Part shown: positions 33,091-45,100 of the stretch, in pieces
Numbering within the stretch: position 1 is the stretch's first letter
Layout: each line of letters begins with the position of its first letter
Assembly (NCBI RefSeq): GCF_002865645.1
Contig: NW_020194554.1
Location: forward strand, 1,468,447-1,532,446
DNA: 64,000 nucleotides
DNA from: Hyaloscypha bicolor E
Taxonomy: Eukaryota; Ascomycota; Leotiomycetes; Helotiales; Hyaloscyphaceae
Direction: 5' to 3'
The notes under the pieces: generated by a model
Told to the model about the DNA's origin: nothing
The model's input: only the letters and a program-made list of their open reading frames with translations
The model's database searches: none
Program-made: the position numbers and the translations under genes

Positions 33091-36000
33091 AAAAGCTAGT
33101 ATCTAACTATCTTATAACCTTTCTCTTCTCCTCCTTACCCCTCCTTATCCCTCCTCCTTACTTCTTTTTCAAATTCCTCTTCCGAACCCCTCCTCCTTTA
33201 ATACTTCTTCTATTAATACCAAGAGCTAGTATCTAACTATCTTATAACCTTCCTTTCCTTCTCCAAACCCCTCTAAACCCCTCCTCCAAACCCCTCCTTC
33301 TTTAATACTTCTACTAATAATACCAAAAGCTAGTATCTAATTACTACTTCCGGGTTACTTTTATCCAGAACTCTCATACTATAAGTCTTTAACCCACTTG
33401 CTTCTTAGAAAGCTAAATTTTAGATTTCTCCTCTCTTTCTCCGATATCTTCTTTTCTTTTTTTCTAATATCTCTTATGCCTTTGGGCCCTTTAGGAGTAC
33501 TCTCTCTCAAATTTCTAAAAAAGAAGCTAATTCCTATTTAGATTTCTCCGAACTTTAATACCTTCTTCTTTCCTTTAATACTTATAAAAGCCTTTGGGCC
33601 GCTACTAAATATTCCTATTCTTTATCTTAGAATATATACTAACTTATTCTTATAGAAAATAGCCCTTTTTCCTCTAATCTCGACTTCTTTAATATATACT
33701 TCTCGCCTTTAGGCTATTTAGATATCTCTCTATTTGCTTTTACGGAATATATACTAACTTACTTTTTAGTTCCCCTTACCTTATCTCTCCTTTAATATTA
33801 CCGTATATATACCTAGTTAGTACTAGTTCTTATAACCCATAGTTAGGCTTTCTATTTATTAAATATCTGAATATTTTGTTTTATTTTTACTTTATATATT
33901 TTATTTTATATATTTTACTTTCCTTTTATTATAGGTTAGGACTCAAATAGTATTTATCTTAAGCGCTCATACTCTCGGGTATATAAGACTTTTATAAATC
34001 TTTTAGGATTATAAACCAGCCTATTTTAGTTCGGAAAAGCTTTTTTAAGAGTATTCCAGGAATTATAGTATTTACTATAACTCCTCCTAAAGATTAATAT
34101 AGTATGGGTATTTCTGGTTTATTCTTTCTCTATAAAGTAAACCGCTATCCTAAGTCTATATAAAAGTTCTAATTATTTCTCGAGTTAAAGTATAGGTACT
34201 TCTTATTTCTATTAAATTAGGTATAAAGGATAATAGGCGCCTTTAGGCTAGACTATAGTATTAGTTAAGTACTAAGACTCCCTATACTTATCTTATAAAC
34301 TTATAGTTTAAGATATATTATATTTAATAGGGCTTCTATATCTAATTACTTTATACTATAGTAAAACGTCTTAGTATTATAGTTAGGGAAGTTCTATTTT
34401 ATAATCTTATTTACTACTTATAAATTTTCTAGCTAATAAGTCTTGGCTAATAGCTAAGAAACTTATTAGCTATTTTATCTAAAGCCTCTAGAAACAGGAA
34501 GTTATCTTAATAAAGACTTAATATTAAAAATAGGTTTAACTAATTAATCCAAATAAGGAGTTTATAGCAGAAGTTTTTATATATAGGTAATTCTATATAA
34601 TAAACTCAAGTCCCTATCCCTAGTTATATGAGTAAGCCATATAAGAAACTCTTTCTGGCCTATTAAAGTAGTCCCTGTCCCTAGTTATACGAGTTATAAT
34701 ATATAATAAACTCAAACTTTTCTTAAGTTATTTTTAGAAGAATTAGTAAGCTTTTCTAGATAGACTTATTAAGGCCTTGGTTTTTAAAGGTATTAGTCTA
34801 GCCTTCTTACTTCTTTCTTAGGTAATAGTTTAGCTCTTAGGAATTATATATAAATATTAGAATAAATAAGGAAATATATTATATGCATTTTCTAGATAAA
34901 TTAGGATAAAACCTATAGGATTCCCGTAATATTTTTATTAAATCTATAATACTAGCTAGTAAAGACTTTAATAACCTTAATAAAACTTGAATTACGAGCC
35001 CGGCCCTCAGATTTCCTACTTAACTTAAAGGTTAAGTAATCTATAATAGGTTACCTATTATGAAATATATTATACTCTTTTCCTAAAAAGTATTAGGTAC
35101 TAGTAATAGTCCGGAAGCCCTAAAGCCCTTGAGACTCTTTATAAGTTTTGAGCTTTGGGGCTTTTCTATAGCTAGCTAATTATATAGAGTCACGTGACCA
35201 CGCAGGTCCGGTATTAATATAAAGCAATTAGTAACTTTATATATAGATATAGTATGGTTTTTAGTATAGCTAGTCTAATATATTATATATTCATATATAA
35301 ATACCTATAATTTCATTATTATAATATAATATATCCTTAATATATCCTTAATATAAAAATCTCTTTATAACCCTAGATTTTTAGGAGCCTTCTTTATACT
35401 AAAGGTAAAGTATATAATATTATTTAGGTATTAAATTTAAAAGGCAAAGAATTATAAAGGCCCTAATAATTATAAGACTTTATAAACTTGGGTAGATTTA
35501 AGTATTATAAAAATATTAAATTTAGTAACCTAACTTTTAAATTATATAAGAACTAATTAAAGAGTATTATTTTAAAGTATTAATTATAAATTCCAAGTAT
35601 ATATATATTCGTAAGGAAATAAGACCTAAAATAGTACTAAGCTAATTATAAAATATAGGAAAAAGCATATTAGATATTAGGCTCATTTTTTCTTAATTAT
35701 CTTAACCTCGGCAGATATTTATATATAATTTATTAGACCTTATATAATGGGTTTACTCAGGAGAAATAAAATTAATTAGCCTAGGGAATTTAATAATAAT
35801 AGTTAGATTTCCGTCCGGAGTAATAGGCAAAATACTAGTAGTAGCCCGAGTACCTTGGGTTTTACTCGCAAAGCTAAAGATATTATACCCGTTAATTCTT
35901 TATATCTAATAAGGAAAAGAAATAATATATTTATATCTTTAATATACCTATTATTATAGAGTAATACTTATATGGTTTATGAGATTAATTATAGTTCTTT

Positions 36001-38269
36001 TTACTAAAGAAGAAAATAGTAAAATTAAAAGAAGATCTAATAGCCTATTATTATTATTATTATTATTACTATTAGAATTAGCTTTAGTAATACTTTTAGT
36101 AGTACTTTCCGTATTATTTTACGGCTTCTAGAGATTAGCAAATAAAGAAGAATCCTGGTATATATAAGTTAATTAAACCTAAAAACAAAAAAGAATCTAT
36201 AGAAAAAATAAAAAGTAAAAGCCAGAATTAAAAAAGAGAATTATATATATACCTTTATTTACTTACTAGTTTATTAGATCTTTTCTTATTCTTAAAGTCT
36301 CACGCCTATACTAGTAGGTAATACTTTCCTGGGCTCTCTGGGCCTCTTTAGTCTATTATTTAATCTCTTTAAGTTACTATATCTTCTAAGTATTTTCTAG
36401 CTCTTTACAAATAACTTTAAGATAGAGATCTTTATATAGAGTCTTCTTCTAAGTATTTTCTAGCTCTTTACGAGTAATTTTAAGATAGATATTTTCATAT
36501 AAAGTCTTATCCTAGTATAAAATAAGGAAAATTATCTAGATATTCTTAGGGCCTAGATATATACTATAGTAGGAAAGATTAAAAATAGTTTAAATAAAAC
36601 CTAGCAAGACCATAAGTTCCTGGGCTCTTTTATTATTAGGACTAGTATAGAATACTAGTTTATTCATATTATTAATAAATTAATAATAGCGGGTAGGTCC
36701 GCTAATACGGAGAGAGAAATAAGGAAGTAGCTACTAAGAAACTATATTAGAAAGAATAAAAAAGACTTAATTATTTATTTCAAATTAAAAGCCACCTATT
36801 AAAAAACATTTATTAGAATTTATATAGAGAATCTAGTAAAAGAAATAGAAGAAAACTTACTACCGACTTCTTTAGAAAGTTAGATAGTTCTTTACTTAGC
36901 TCTCTAATTCTTTATATTATTAAATATCTACTTACGGAGAACTAGCTATAAAACTATAGTTTATAATTTTATAAGACTAGATCCGGCCACATTTTAATTT
37001 ATAAGACCTTAAAGGGCTCCAGGTAACCTATTACCGGTATAAGAAGCTATGGCCTAGGTAGCGGCCTAAGTAACTCTCGCATTTATAGCCTATTAAGCTT
37101 ATATAATAGTATAAGTACTATTAGAAAAGTAATTAGGTCAAGTAATATAGCTCATAGTAAAAGGAAATATAAAAGGAAATAGTTATGGGGCCATTAGAGT
37201 AGGAGAAGCCTAGAGTGAAGTAGAACTAGTACCTAGCAGCTATATAGTAATAATAACTAGAGGAATAAGTATAATAGATATTTCTAGAAAAAAAGATACG
37301 GGATAAGGATACTAAGAAAAGCTAGGGATCTAAAGTATTTCAGGTATAAAGAGAGAGGCAGATACGGACAGAATTCCAGAGCTATAAGGTTCAAGTTTAC
37401 TAGTATTACTACTCTAGGCAAGTAAAATAACGGCCTCTATATTATATTCATTATTAGTAAATTAATAGAACTCGTAATATTAGATATTATTATACTAGTA
37501 TTTAGCTATAGAATATATAGTATTAGGGCAGGTTTTAAGAAATAGTAGTACTATTTTGAGAAATAAGAATTTAAGAATATAAAATATTTATATAGTAAAT
37601 AAACTTAATAATTCTATTAGTATTATTTTTAAAAATAAGAAAAGGGTTTCAAAAATAATATATTTAATAATAAATAATACCTATCTTAATATACCTAATT
37701 ACTTCATAACTAGCTTATTTAACTACCCTATATTATTAGGAGTATTACTAATAAAGGGCCATTTCTGGGTAAAATCCTAAACTATTAGGAACTATACGGG
37801 TATTTTTCTAGCCTATATATTATTTATATACTTTATATTTATTAGGATAACTTACTTAAGAATTCTATTCCATATAATAGTAATATTATATCTACTAGTT
37901 AGCTTCTCGGACTCTCCTAATATTAGTAGCTACCCTAAGGCTATATATACCCGGACTATATATTGGAGCTAGTAATAAGCTTAAATATATAGTCGGTTAC
38001 TATTTCTATTAGTATTTCCTATATAAATATCGGCTATATTTATACTATAAGATATGAGCTTCTAATAGTATTACTCTAGTATTTCTCTTAATAGAAACTC
38101 GTTAATATCTATATTAGTATATAAGTAAACTATTCATATAGAGCTATATAAGGTTATATTACTTACCCTAAACTAAGTAATTATTAAGGATTATATTATA
38201 AAGCTCTATATCTATAGGGCGACCCTAGTACTATACCTTGCCTAGGAGCCTCATATATAGTCTAAATAG

Positions 38270-39450
38270 CTTGCCGGCTACTATATTAGGCCTAGATCTG
38301 TTTTTTCTAATTCTATAGATATTCTACAAGTCCATAAACCTATATACCTCGTTTTGGATCCGCTATATATAAAGTACTAGTAAAGTAATCCAGTCCTATA
38401 GATATTAGTAATTATAATTCCCGGTATAAGCCAGTTCCTAAAAGTAGTTTTATATATACTAATCGGAATTAGTTATATAATCCGGTACTATAATACTAGA
38501 CCTAATAGCCTTAATAAAAAGCAGTATAATTATTAGTACCTAATATTTCCTTCTAATAATAGAAAGAATAAGGGGCAAATATAGGGAAACGGAATTACTT
38601 ATATACTACCGGTATAGCTAGCTCTTCTAAAGCTCTTATTACTAGGATTTAACCTACTAATTCTCGGTACTTTTCCCAGAAATAAAACAGTTCTCTATAT
38701 ATATAACTAACGGATTAGCTATCCGCAAGAATACGAAGTGTGCTTTAGTAATAAAAGGGAGTTTAGAGCCTCGATTAGCCCTAAAGAAGTAAGGGTAGTA
38801 GCCTATTTAAGTATAAATCTAAAGATACTATTATATAACTAAATAGGTAGTCTAATTAGAGATTTCGATATATATTCAGATAATATTATATAAATAAGTA
38901 TTAATACAAGCATATATCTTAATCCTAAATAGTAATAGCTTATTATATTTATTAATTAACTAAATCTAGTCCGGTCCAGGTATAATATATTTTCCTTTCT
39001 TAAACTATATTTATTATATTTATAATATAATTACCTCGGGATCCAGGAATTATAATATTATATATAAGCTCTCTTTATAAATAATAAAATACATTAGTAA
39101 ATAAGGCCCTAACTTTCCAAGCTAGGGCAAAATAGTAAAGTATAAAAAGACTAACCGGATTACTAGTAAACCTTATTAATAGAAGTATATATATAAATAC
39201 CGCCGTCCATAACCTATAACCCGCCTATTATTTAGCTTACTCTATAGTATTATAAATAGTTACTCGTCCGCTGCTTGCCTATTTATTATAGTTATATGGC
39301 AAATAAGACCAAGCTTCTTATATATACGAATAACTCTAGTAATTAAAGCTATATAACCGTAATCCTTAAGATTCTCAAGTATTTCCTTATCTATATCTCC
39401 TAGATAATATAGGATTATAATCTATATATAAAGAAAAGGCATATCTATTA
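38270..39450 (+). pseudogene. Decayed open frame inside the 8.9-kb element
   Basis: One plus-strand frame stays open apart from TAG/TAA codons, which are what RIP makes from CAG and CAA. Recognisable texture includes VLYILIGISYIIRYYNTRP, LLLLGFNLLILGTFPRNKT, EYEVCFSNKREFRASISPKE and GSLIRDFDIYSDNII. The probable product is an element-encoded protein, but no catalytic motif is evident to me and I cannot say whether it is the transposase. Coordinates are approximate. Confidence 0.4.
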
Positions 39451-40104
39451 TTTAAGTATATATTTGGACGTTTTATTCTTATAGTTACTATTAGACTATA
39501 TACGGATTAACTAAGATTCTATATAAATCTTTTAATCTATTCGTAATTTCTTCTTAATTAATATTTATATAAGCCTATTTAGTAATAGCTTTGTAATATA
39601 GTAATAGATTTATTAAAAGTCATAGTATTATTTTAATAAAATTCACTAAGTTATTTTAATAGGGATTAAGTTCAGGGTATGCTTTACTATTATAATATAC
39701 TTTCTAGTAATATAAGTACTAAAAAACTCGAGTAATATTACCCCTATATAATTTTATTAATTAATTACCAAAAAAAAGTAATTAGCTAGCTTCTTAGTTA
39801 TTTTAATAGTTTAATTTTCTTATTTCTAACCTCGGGAATATTAAGGAAGTTATTAGATTCTGTTAATAGCGTTATCCTAGAAGGGCTTATAGCCTGTGGT
39901 TACCTGACCATAGTAATTTATAATAAATACTCAATTTTATATTATACTACCCGGCCCAATTTTGGCACGATTTCACGCGGTAGTATGGGCTCTCACTTCG
40001 TTAATTAGACAAGCAAGTAGCCTTACTATTATTGTGTTATCTAAGCCGAAAGTCACGTGTGGGTGCTATACCCCTAATTAGGAATTCTGCCTTGGGGAGG
40101 AGGG

Positions 40105-40201
40105 GGGGGGGGTGTGCGGGGCGCCAGTGCGAAAATCAGAAAATCAGAAAATCACTTTTCGCTTCTCGGATTTGTCCGCTAGCTAGCTGTGGGCCTCAGT
40201 A
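40105..40201 (-). repeat. Right terminal inverted repeat
   Basis: Reverse complement of the left end. It ends GGCCTCAGTA at 40192-40201, immediately followed by the AAAGG duplication (40202-40206). Confidence 0.85.
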
Positions 40202-40206
40202 AAAGG

Positions 40207-41129
40207 GCGAGGAATATACCCTCTACGCCCCAGCCTACTATGTCAACGCCATGGGTTGCATCGAACAACACAGATTCTGCAACCCGACAGTTACCAATCT
40301 CTGCACGCCCTACACCGCCTATCTAAATTTTCGGGACATCCCTGGGCCCCTCACGACCCTGAATTACAATCCTGCCCAACTCGCCACCGCAGAACGCATA
40401 GCCTCAGGCCTGGAAATGACCTTGACATTCAACTCGATCAACAATCGCCGTGGAGCCGCTCTCCTCGCCTCTCAAACCGTGTCTGATCTCCTGCAAACCA
40501 AAAATCTCCCCGTCAACCAATGGCGTGTTGAAGTTGAGAACTGGTTCGCTGTCTCGCTCGCAAAATTACAACAAGGAATCCTAGAATTCGCTGGTGGGCC
40601 TTTAGATCCGGAGATCGTGCCGTATGTGCAGTTCCCTGTGGACACGGATACAGCACGTCTGTGTTATAATCAGCTGGTGCAGCTGCCCAGCGGGTATGTG
40701 AATTTTGATTTTGGGGCAATTCTCGTCGCTACTTTTGTTGGGATTTTCTTCTTTGTCGTGGGGTTGGTGTTTGAGTGGGTTGCGGAGCGGTGTATTCAGA
40801 AGTGGGGACGCGGGAGGGGCTTGAAAGAGTGGGTGGAGGATGGGCAGTTCCAGTTATTGAAGAGGATTTATGCGGCTCAGAATATATCGGGATGGGAGAA
40901 TGTGGAGGATGACTTCCCGATCACGATGGCAGATCTTCAACCTGGGGCGCAGGCAGATGGCGCCGGGAATCCGAGTGCTGCTGGTATTGCGGGCCTAACG
41001 CAAGGAAGTTCATATCCTCTTCTTCCTCCAAATGCTGGAAGCACAATCTCAGGAAATGCAGGCTCGGATAGTGGTGGTCCTCCGGTTCCAGCAAGTACTG
41101 GAAATGCTAGTGGCCACACACGCCCTTGA
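40207..41129 (+). pseudogene. Fungal membrane protein gene, 3' part (split by a transposon)
   Basis: This continues the frame of 30115-31313 without a shift (962 + 185 + 923 nt = 690 codons). It encodes YAPAYYVNAMGCIEQH with cysteine-containing extracellular segments. A strong membrane helix follows (FGAILVATFVGIFFFVVGLV, about residue 550 of the joined protein). The cytoplasmic tail is basic (ERCIQKWGRGRG), then Gly/Ser/Pro-rich to the stop at 41127-41129. An internal ATG at 40251 could start a 292-residue fragment, but it would have no promoter of its own apart from element sequence. Composition and frame are intact, so inactivation is due to the insertion alone. Confidence 0.75.
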
Positions 41130-42136
41130 CTTGCTCGTAAGATCTTACATGGTAGATTTCGTACAGTTGGATGTAATGTGAGTGTCTCATGAAAGCACGG
41201 GAGGAATTAATGAAGTCTTTACAAACAGCTGCAATCATATGTTCAATCGCATGCTAAGAAATTGTAGACTCATAATAACAATTATTACTTTTCACAGTTT
41301 TCTCGTTTAGAACTTTTGATCCCTTAACTGCCTAAAAACCTGCCTACTGTATCGGCTTGGTTCGCGGCCCTCAGATCCACGTCAGGCTCGCGTCATTGCA
41401 TGTCAAACGCGGGCTGGCAGCTTGAATCAACGCTAAGTAGTTGGGGCTTGAAGTAGCAGAAAGCGTCTAGTTATCAAGATGTGCAAGCAGCGAGGCTGAA
41501 GTGAGTAAGTTGACTGAAGATTGCTGGTCCAATTGCGGTCGTGTCTCAGGATGCGTCACATTCCGTCAACTACCAAATCCCTTGCTTACGTTTCCCCGTT
41601 GTCATTGTTCTGGAACGCGCTGCCACTAAGCGGCGCTTCTCTATTTGCGGGGGATCCAGACATCTCATCTCAAAATAGTTGCTGCACCGCGGTTTTCGAG
41701 GAATCGAGGATAAATGGACACAGCGTCGCGTAAGGAGTCTATTTGTTATTGTTTTTGAATTTAAGTCTCTTCTAGACAGTGACAGGGCCATGCTGACTAT
41801 ACTTTTCCTTGCCAACAAGAGGTCCTTCGTGTCACCGACCCCCATTCCTTAAGGCGAAACAAATTTTGCATCCTCAGCTATGTATAATGTTTTATTGGGT
41901 AATTTGGATCCCGTTGCCGATGAAGGGGCCTTATGGGTTTTTGCCAGTACACACAAGCCCTTTTTCTTCTTCTCTTCATCGGCTGGCGATATTGATGCGA
42001 TTCTTTTCACTTGCTGGAACCATTAAAAGACTTCTACGGTTTCCGACTTCCTATAATCGACTTCTCTGCGCTCGCTATTGATACGATCCTTTGAATTCAT
42101 TCCGCCTGACGGTCCGCCGGCAGCGGCCGCTCGATA
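41130..42136. other. Intergenic, upstream of the giant WSC gene
   Basis: About 1 kb of normal composition with no convincing gene. It probably contains the 3' end of the split membrane gene and the promoter of the gene at 42137. Frames at 41521-41733 and 41809-42081 are not supported. Confidence 0.4.
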
Positions 42137-45100
42137 ATGATGAAGCCTTTTGGAAGTGCCCTCGGATCCTGTGTGCTTGCACTATGGGTTTTCGCAACGC
42201 TTGCACACTGCCAAGGAGGATCCTTTGGATGGCTTCCAGGATACGGCGACGGTCTGGTGACTTGCAATGGTACTTCTGCCAACCTCACTAGCTATAACAT
42301 GACGAATTTTGTCGGATGTATGGACTTGGGTCTCGATGCCACCTCGCAGCCATTCGGCTTGACAAATAACAGTACCGTCGTCACAATGGGAACTGGCAGT
42401 TTAATGCCCCCCTTTAATTTTAACAGCTATGGGCCCACTTCCTTTCCAGGTTTTCCTACCAATGGCAACTCAACCTGGACAACAATGGAAACGCATTTGA
42501 ACTGCTCTATCGTCTGCAGAGTGCATGGGATGAAATATGCCATAATATTGTACGGCTCTTGCACCTGCTCTCCATATATTCCATATAACTCATGGTTTGT
42601 GTTCAACCTCGCCACAAAGCCCAATTGGAAGGACAGTATTCTCGTCACGGCGTTAATTCCTAACTCACTCAGCGCGTGTTGTCCACTCAAGAACGGCTCT
42701 ACATATGGACAATTCGGTGATAATACGCAATATTATACAGGCGCTGACGCGGGTACTGCTGATCTCTCTTACACCTACAACAGTAGCGCCCTCTACACCG
42801 GCCACACAGCTTCTGCTATTTGGATTGATATCACGTTTGCAAGTGATAGTACTTTAGTCCTTTCCACCCAAGCGACATTGTATCAATATCTAGCATGTTT
42901 TATGATGTCTGATTCGACTACCACGTTCATGCCTCTAGGTTTTATTAACAACTTTACCTCTCCGAGTCAGTGTTACACTTTCTGTGCTGGTGTTAACATG
43001 CCATACGCAGGTATGACTTACCAGGGAGGGTCCTTGTAAGTTCATTTTCTCTATTTCCACGTCGCAAAGCTAACTTACTTTTAGTCCAATTAAATGTGCG
43101 TGCGGAACGGAATTCGCTCCTGGCTCATACCAGTATCTTCCCGATTCTGGACAGTGCAATTCCGACTGCACTACGGGTGCGACGTAAGCCAGTCTTATTT
43201 GGCCATATTTAGAAATATATCTCAGATATATGGGAGCTAACAAACCCGTGCAGGAACACTTGCACTGTCGGATCAGATTGTTGTGGCAAAAGTATCTACT
43301 ATGCGGTGTACCGAAATCCTAATCTTTTGGGATGTTACGAGCCTCCCATTCCAGGAACTTCTTTGATCGGAACAGCAACCTATCCCGTGGCATGTTTCTC
43401 AACAGTATATACCCAGACAATTAAGCCTACGAAAGTCTTTGTCAATCCTAATCCTACTGGTGTCTATAACCCATGGTCGACACCTCCAAGACAATATGAC
43501 TGGACTATCTCCACGAGCGGTAGTTCGTTTGAATACCTCGGATGTTATTCTGCTGGTACTCTCATCACAGTAGCTGGGACTAACATTACGGTCAGCAATC
43601 CACAGAGCATGACCCCCATTTTGTGTGCCGCACACTGTAGCGTGTACCCGTTCTTTTCAATAAACGTCGTGGATGGACTGGACCGTACTGTGTAAGTTCA
43701 ACTCTCATTCTCCACGTTACCGGGCTAATTGTTTAGAATCTGTTGGTGCGGAAGTGCTTGGACCGGCAGCGTCGCGATACAGGAACCGTTTTTTTACTGC
43801 AATGAGCAATGTCCGACTCCTGCTGCTGGGAGGCAATTATGCGGCGGTCGTTACATTGCTTCCACCATAGCGCCTGCCATTGGCATCTACGGACCCACCG
43901 CCGTCGTTGCAACCCTCTCAAGAACCATTTTAGCCACCTCGACCTATTCTTGTGTTATGACTTCAAGTACTTCTTCGTCGTCTTCAAGTAACGTCACCCC
44001 TGAAGAACTTGTTCTCGAATGCTCTGATGCTTTTCCCACTAAGTAAATTTACTAACTGCTTGATATTCTAGGCTCATCTTCTTCCAGCTTGAGTTCTTCC
44101 GTACCAATCACTAGCTCAAGCTCGTCATCATCCGGCTCAAGCTTACACACATCAAGTACAACGTTAACAAGTAATAATATCCCAGAATAGCTTCTTTCCC
44201 ACTAAGTAAATTTACTAACTCCTTGATATTCTAGGCTCATCCTTTTCTAGCTCGAGTTCTTCTATGCCAATTACTAGCTCAAGCTCGTCGTCTTCCGGTT
44301 CGAGTTTGCGCACATCGAGTACAATGTCATCAAGTAATAATATCCCGGAATAATTTCTTTCCCCAAGTGCTCTGATCAGAGTAACTGACTTCTAGAAGGC
44401 TCGACAATATTAAGTTCAAGTACCTTGTCAAGTTCGAGCAGCGCCTCAAGTTCAAGCTCAAGTTCCTATATATCAAGCCCCCGAACAACATCAAGTAAAT
44501 ATGCTCCCAAAACCAATTCTTTTCCCGAACGAATCTAATTAGGAAATAACTAACTTTATAAAGGTTTGAGCTTATCAAGTTCAAGCACCGTGTCAAGTTC
44601 CAGCAGCTCCTCCGGTTCAAGCACCTTATCAAGTTCCAGCAGCGCCTCCAGTTCCAGCAGCTCCTCGAGTTCCAGTATCGCCTTCAGCTCCAGCAGCGCC
44701 TCCAGTTCAAGCTCAAGTTCTTACACATTAAGCCCCCAAATAATATCAAGTAAATATACTCCCAGAATCAATTCTCTCCCCGAAAGATTCTAATAAGGAA
44801 ATGACTGACTTTATAAAGGTTTGAGCTTGTCAAGTTCAAGTAGCTTTTCTAGTTCAGCACCTAGCTTAAACTCAAAATTAGACGTCTCAAGCACAGAGCT
44901 ACTATCTTCAATCTCTAGCTCAGGTCCTTACAAATCAAGCACGGCGTCTCCCCTATCAATCTCTAGCTCAAGCTCTTATATATTAAGCAAAGGGCTACTA
45001 TCCTCAAGCTCTAGCTCAAGCTTTCACGTTTCAAGCACCGAAGCGTCGCCCTCTAGCTCAAGCTTTTACGTTTCAAGCACAGAGAATTTATCCTCTAGCT

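Larger units (their letters stand above)
31314..40201. mobile_element. 8,888-bp DNA transposon with long terminal inverted repeats, unclassified, RIP-degraded
   Basis: Both ends start TACTGAGGCC when read inwards. The inverted repeats continue for about 70 bp, through AGCGGACAAATCCGAGAAGC, GAAAAGTGATTTTCTGATTT and further TTTCTGATT units, to a C-rich (left) or G-rich (right) tract. The element is flanked by AAAGG duplications. The interior is AT-rich with many TAG/TAA stops, and no intact frame survives. One stretch (about 38270-39450, plus strand) can be read as a long ancestral frame interrupted almost only by TAG/TAA (for example EYEVCFSNKREFRASISPKE and VRVVAYLSINLKILLYN), but I do not recognise the protein. 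The 5-bp duplication and the TACTGAGG ends do not clearly match the common fungal superfamilies (Tc1/pogo TA, hAT 8 bp, MULE 9 bp). Confidence 0.8.

Noticed and set aside
31314..40201. Reading the 8.9-kb insert as an LTR retrotransposon (5-bp duplication is also typical of those)
   Set aside because: The ends are inverted, not direct, repeats and do not begin TG or end CA; no reverse-transcriptase motif was found in the interior.
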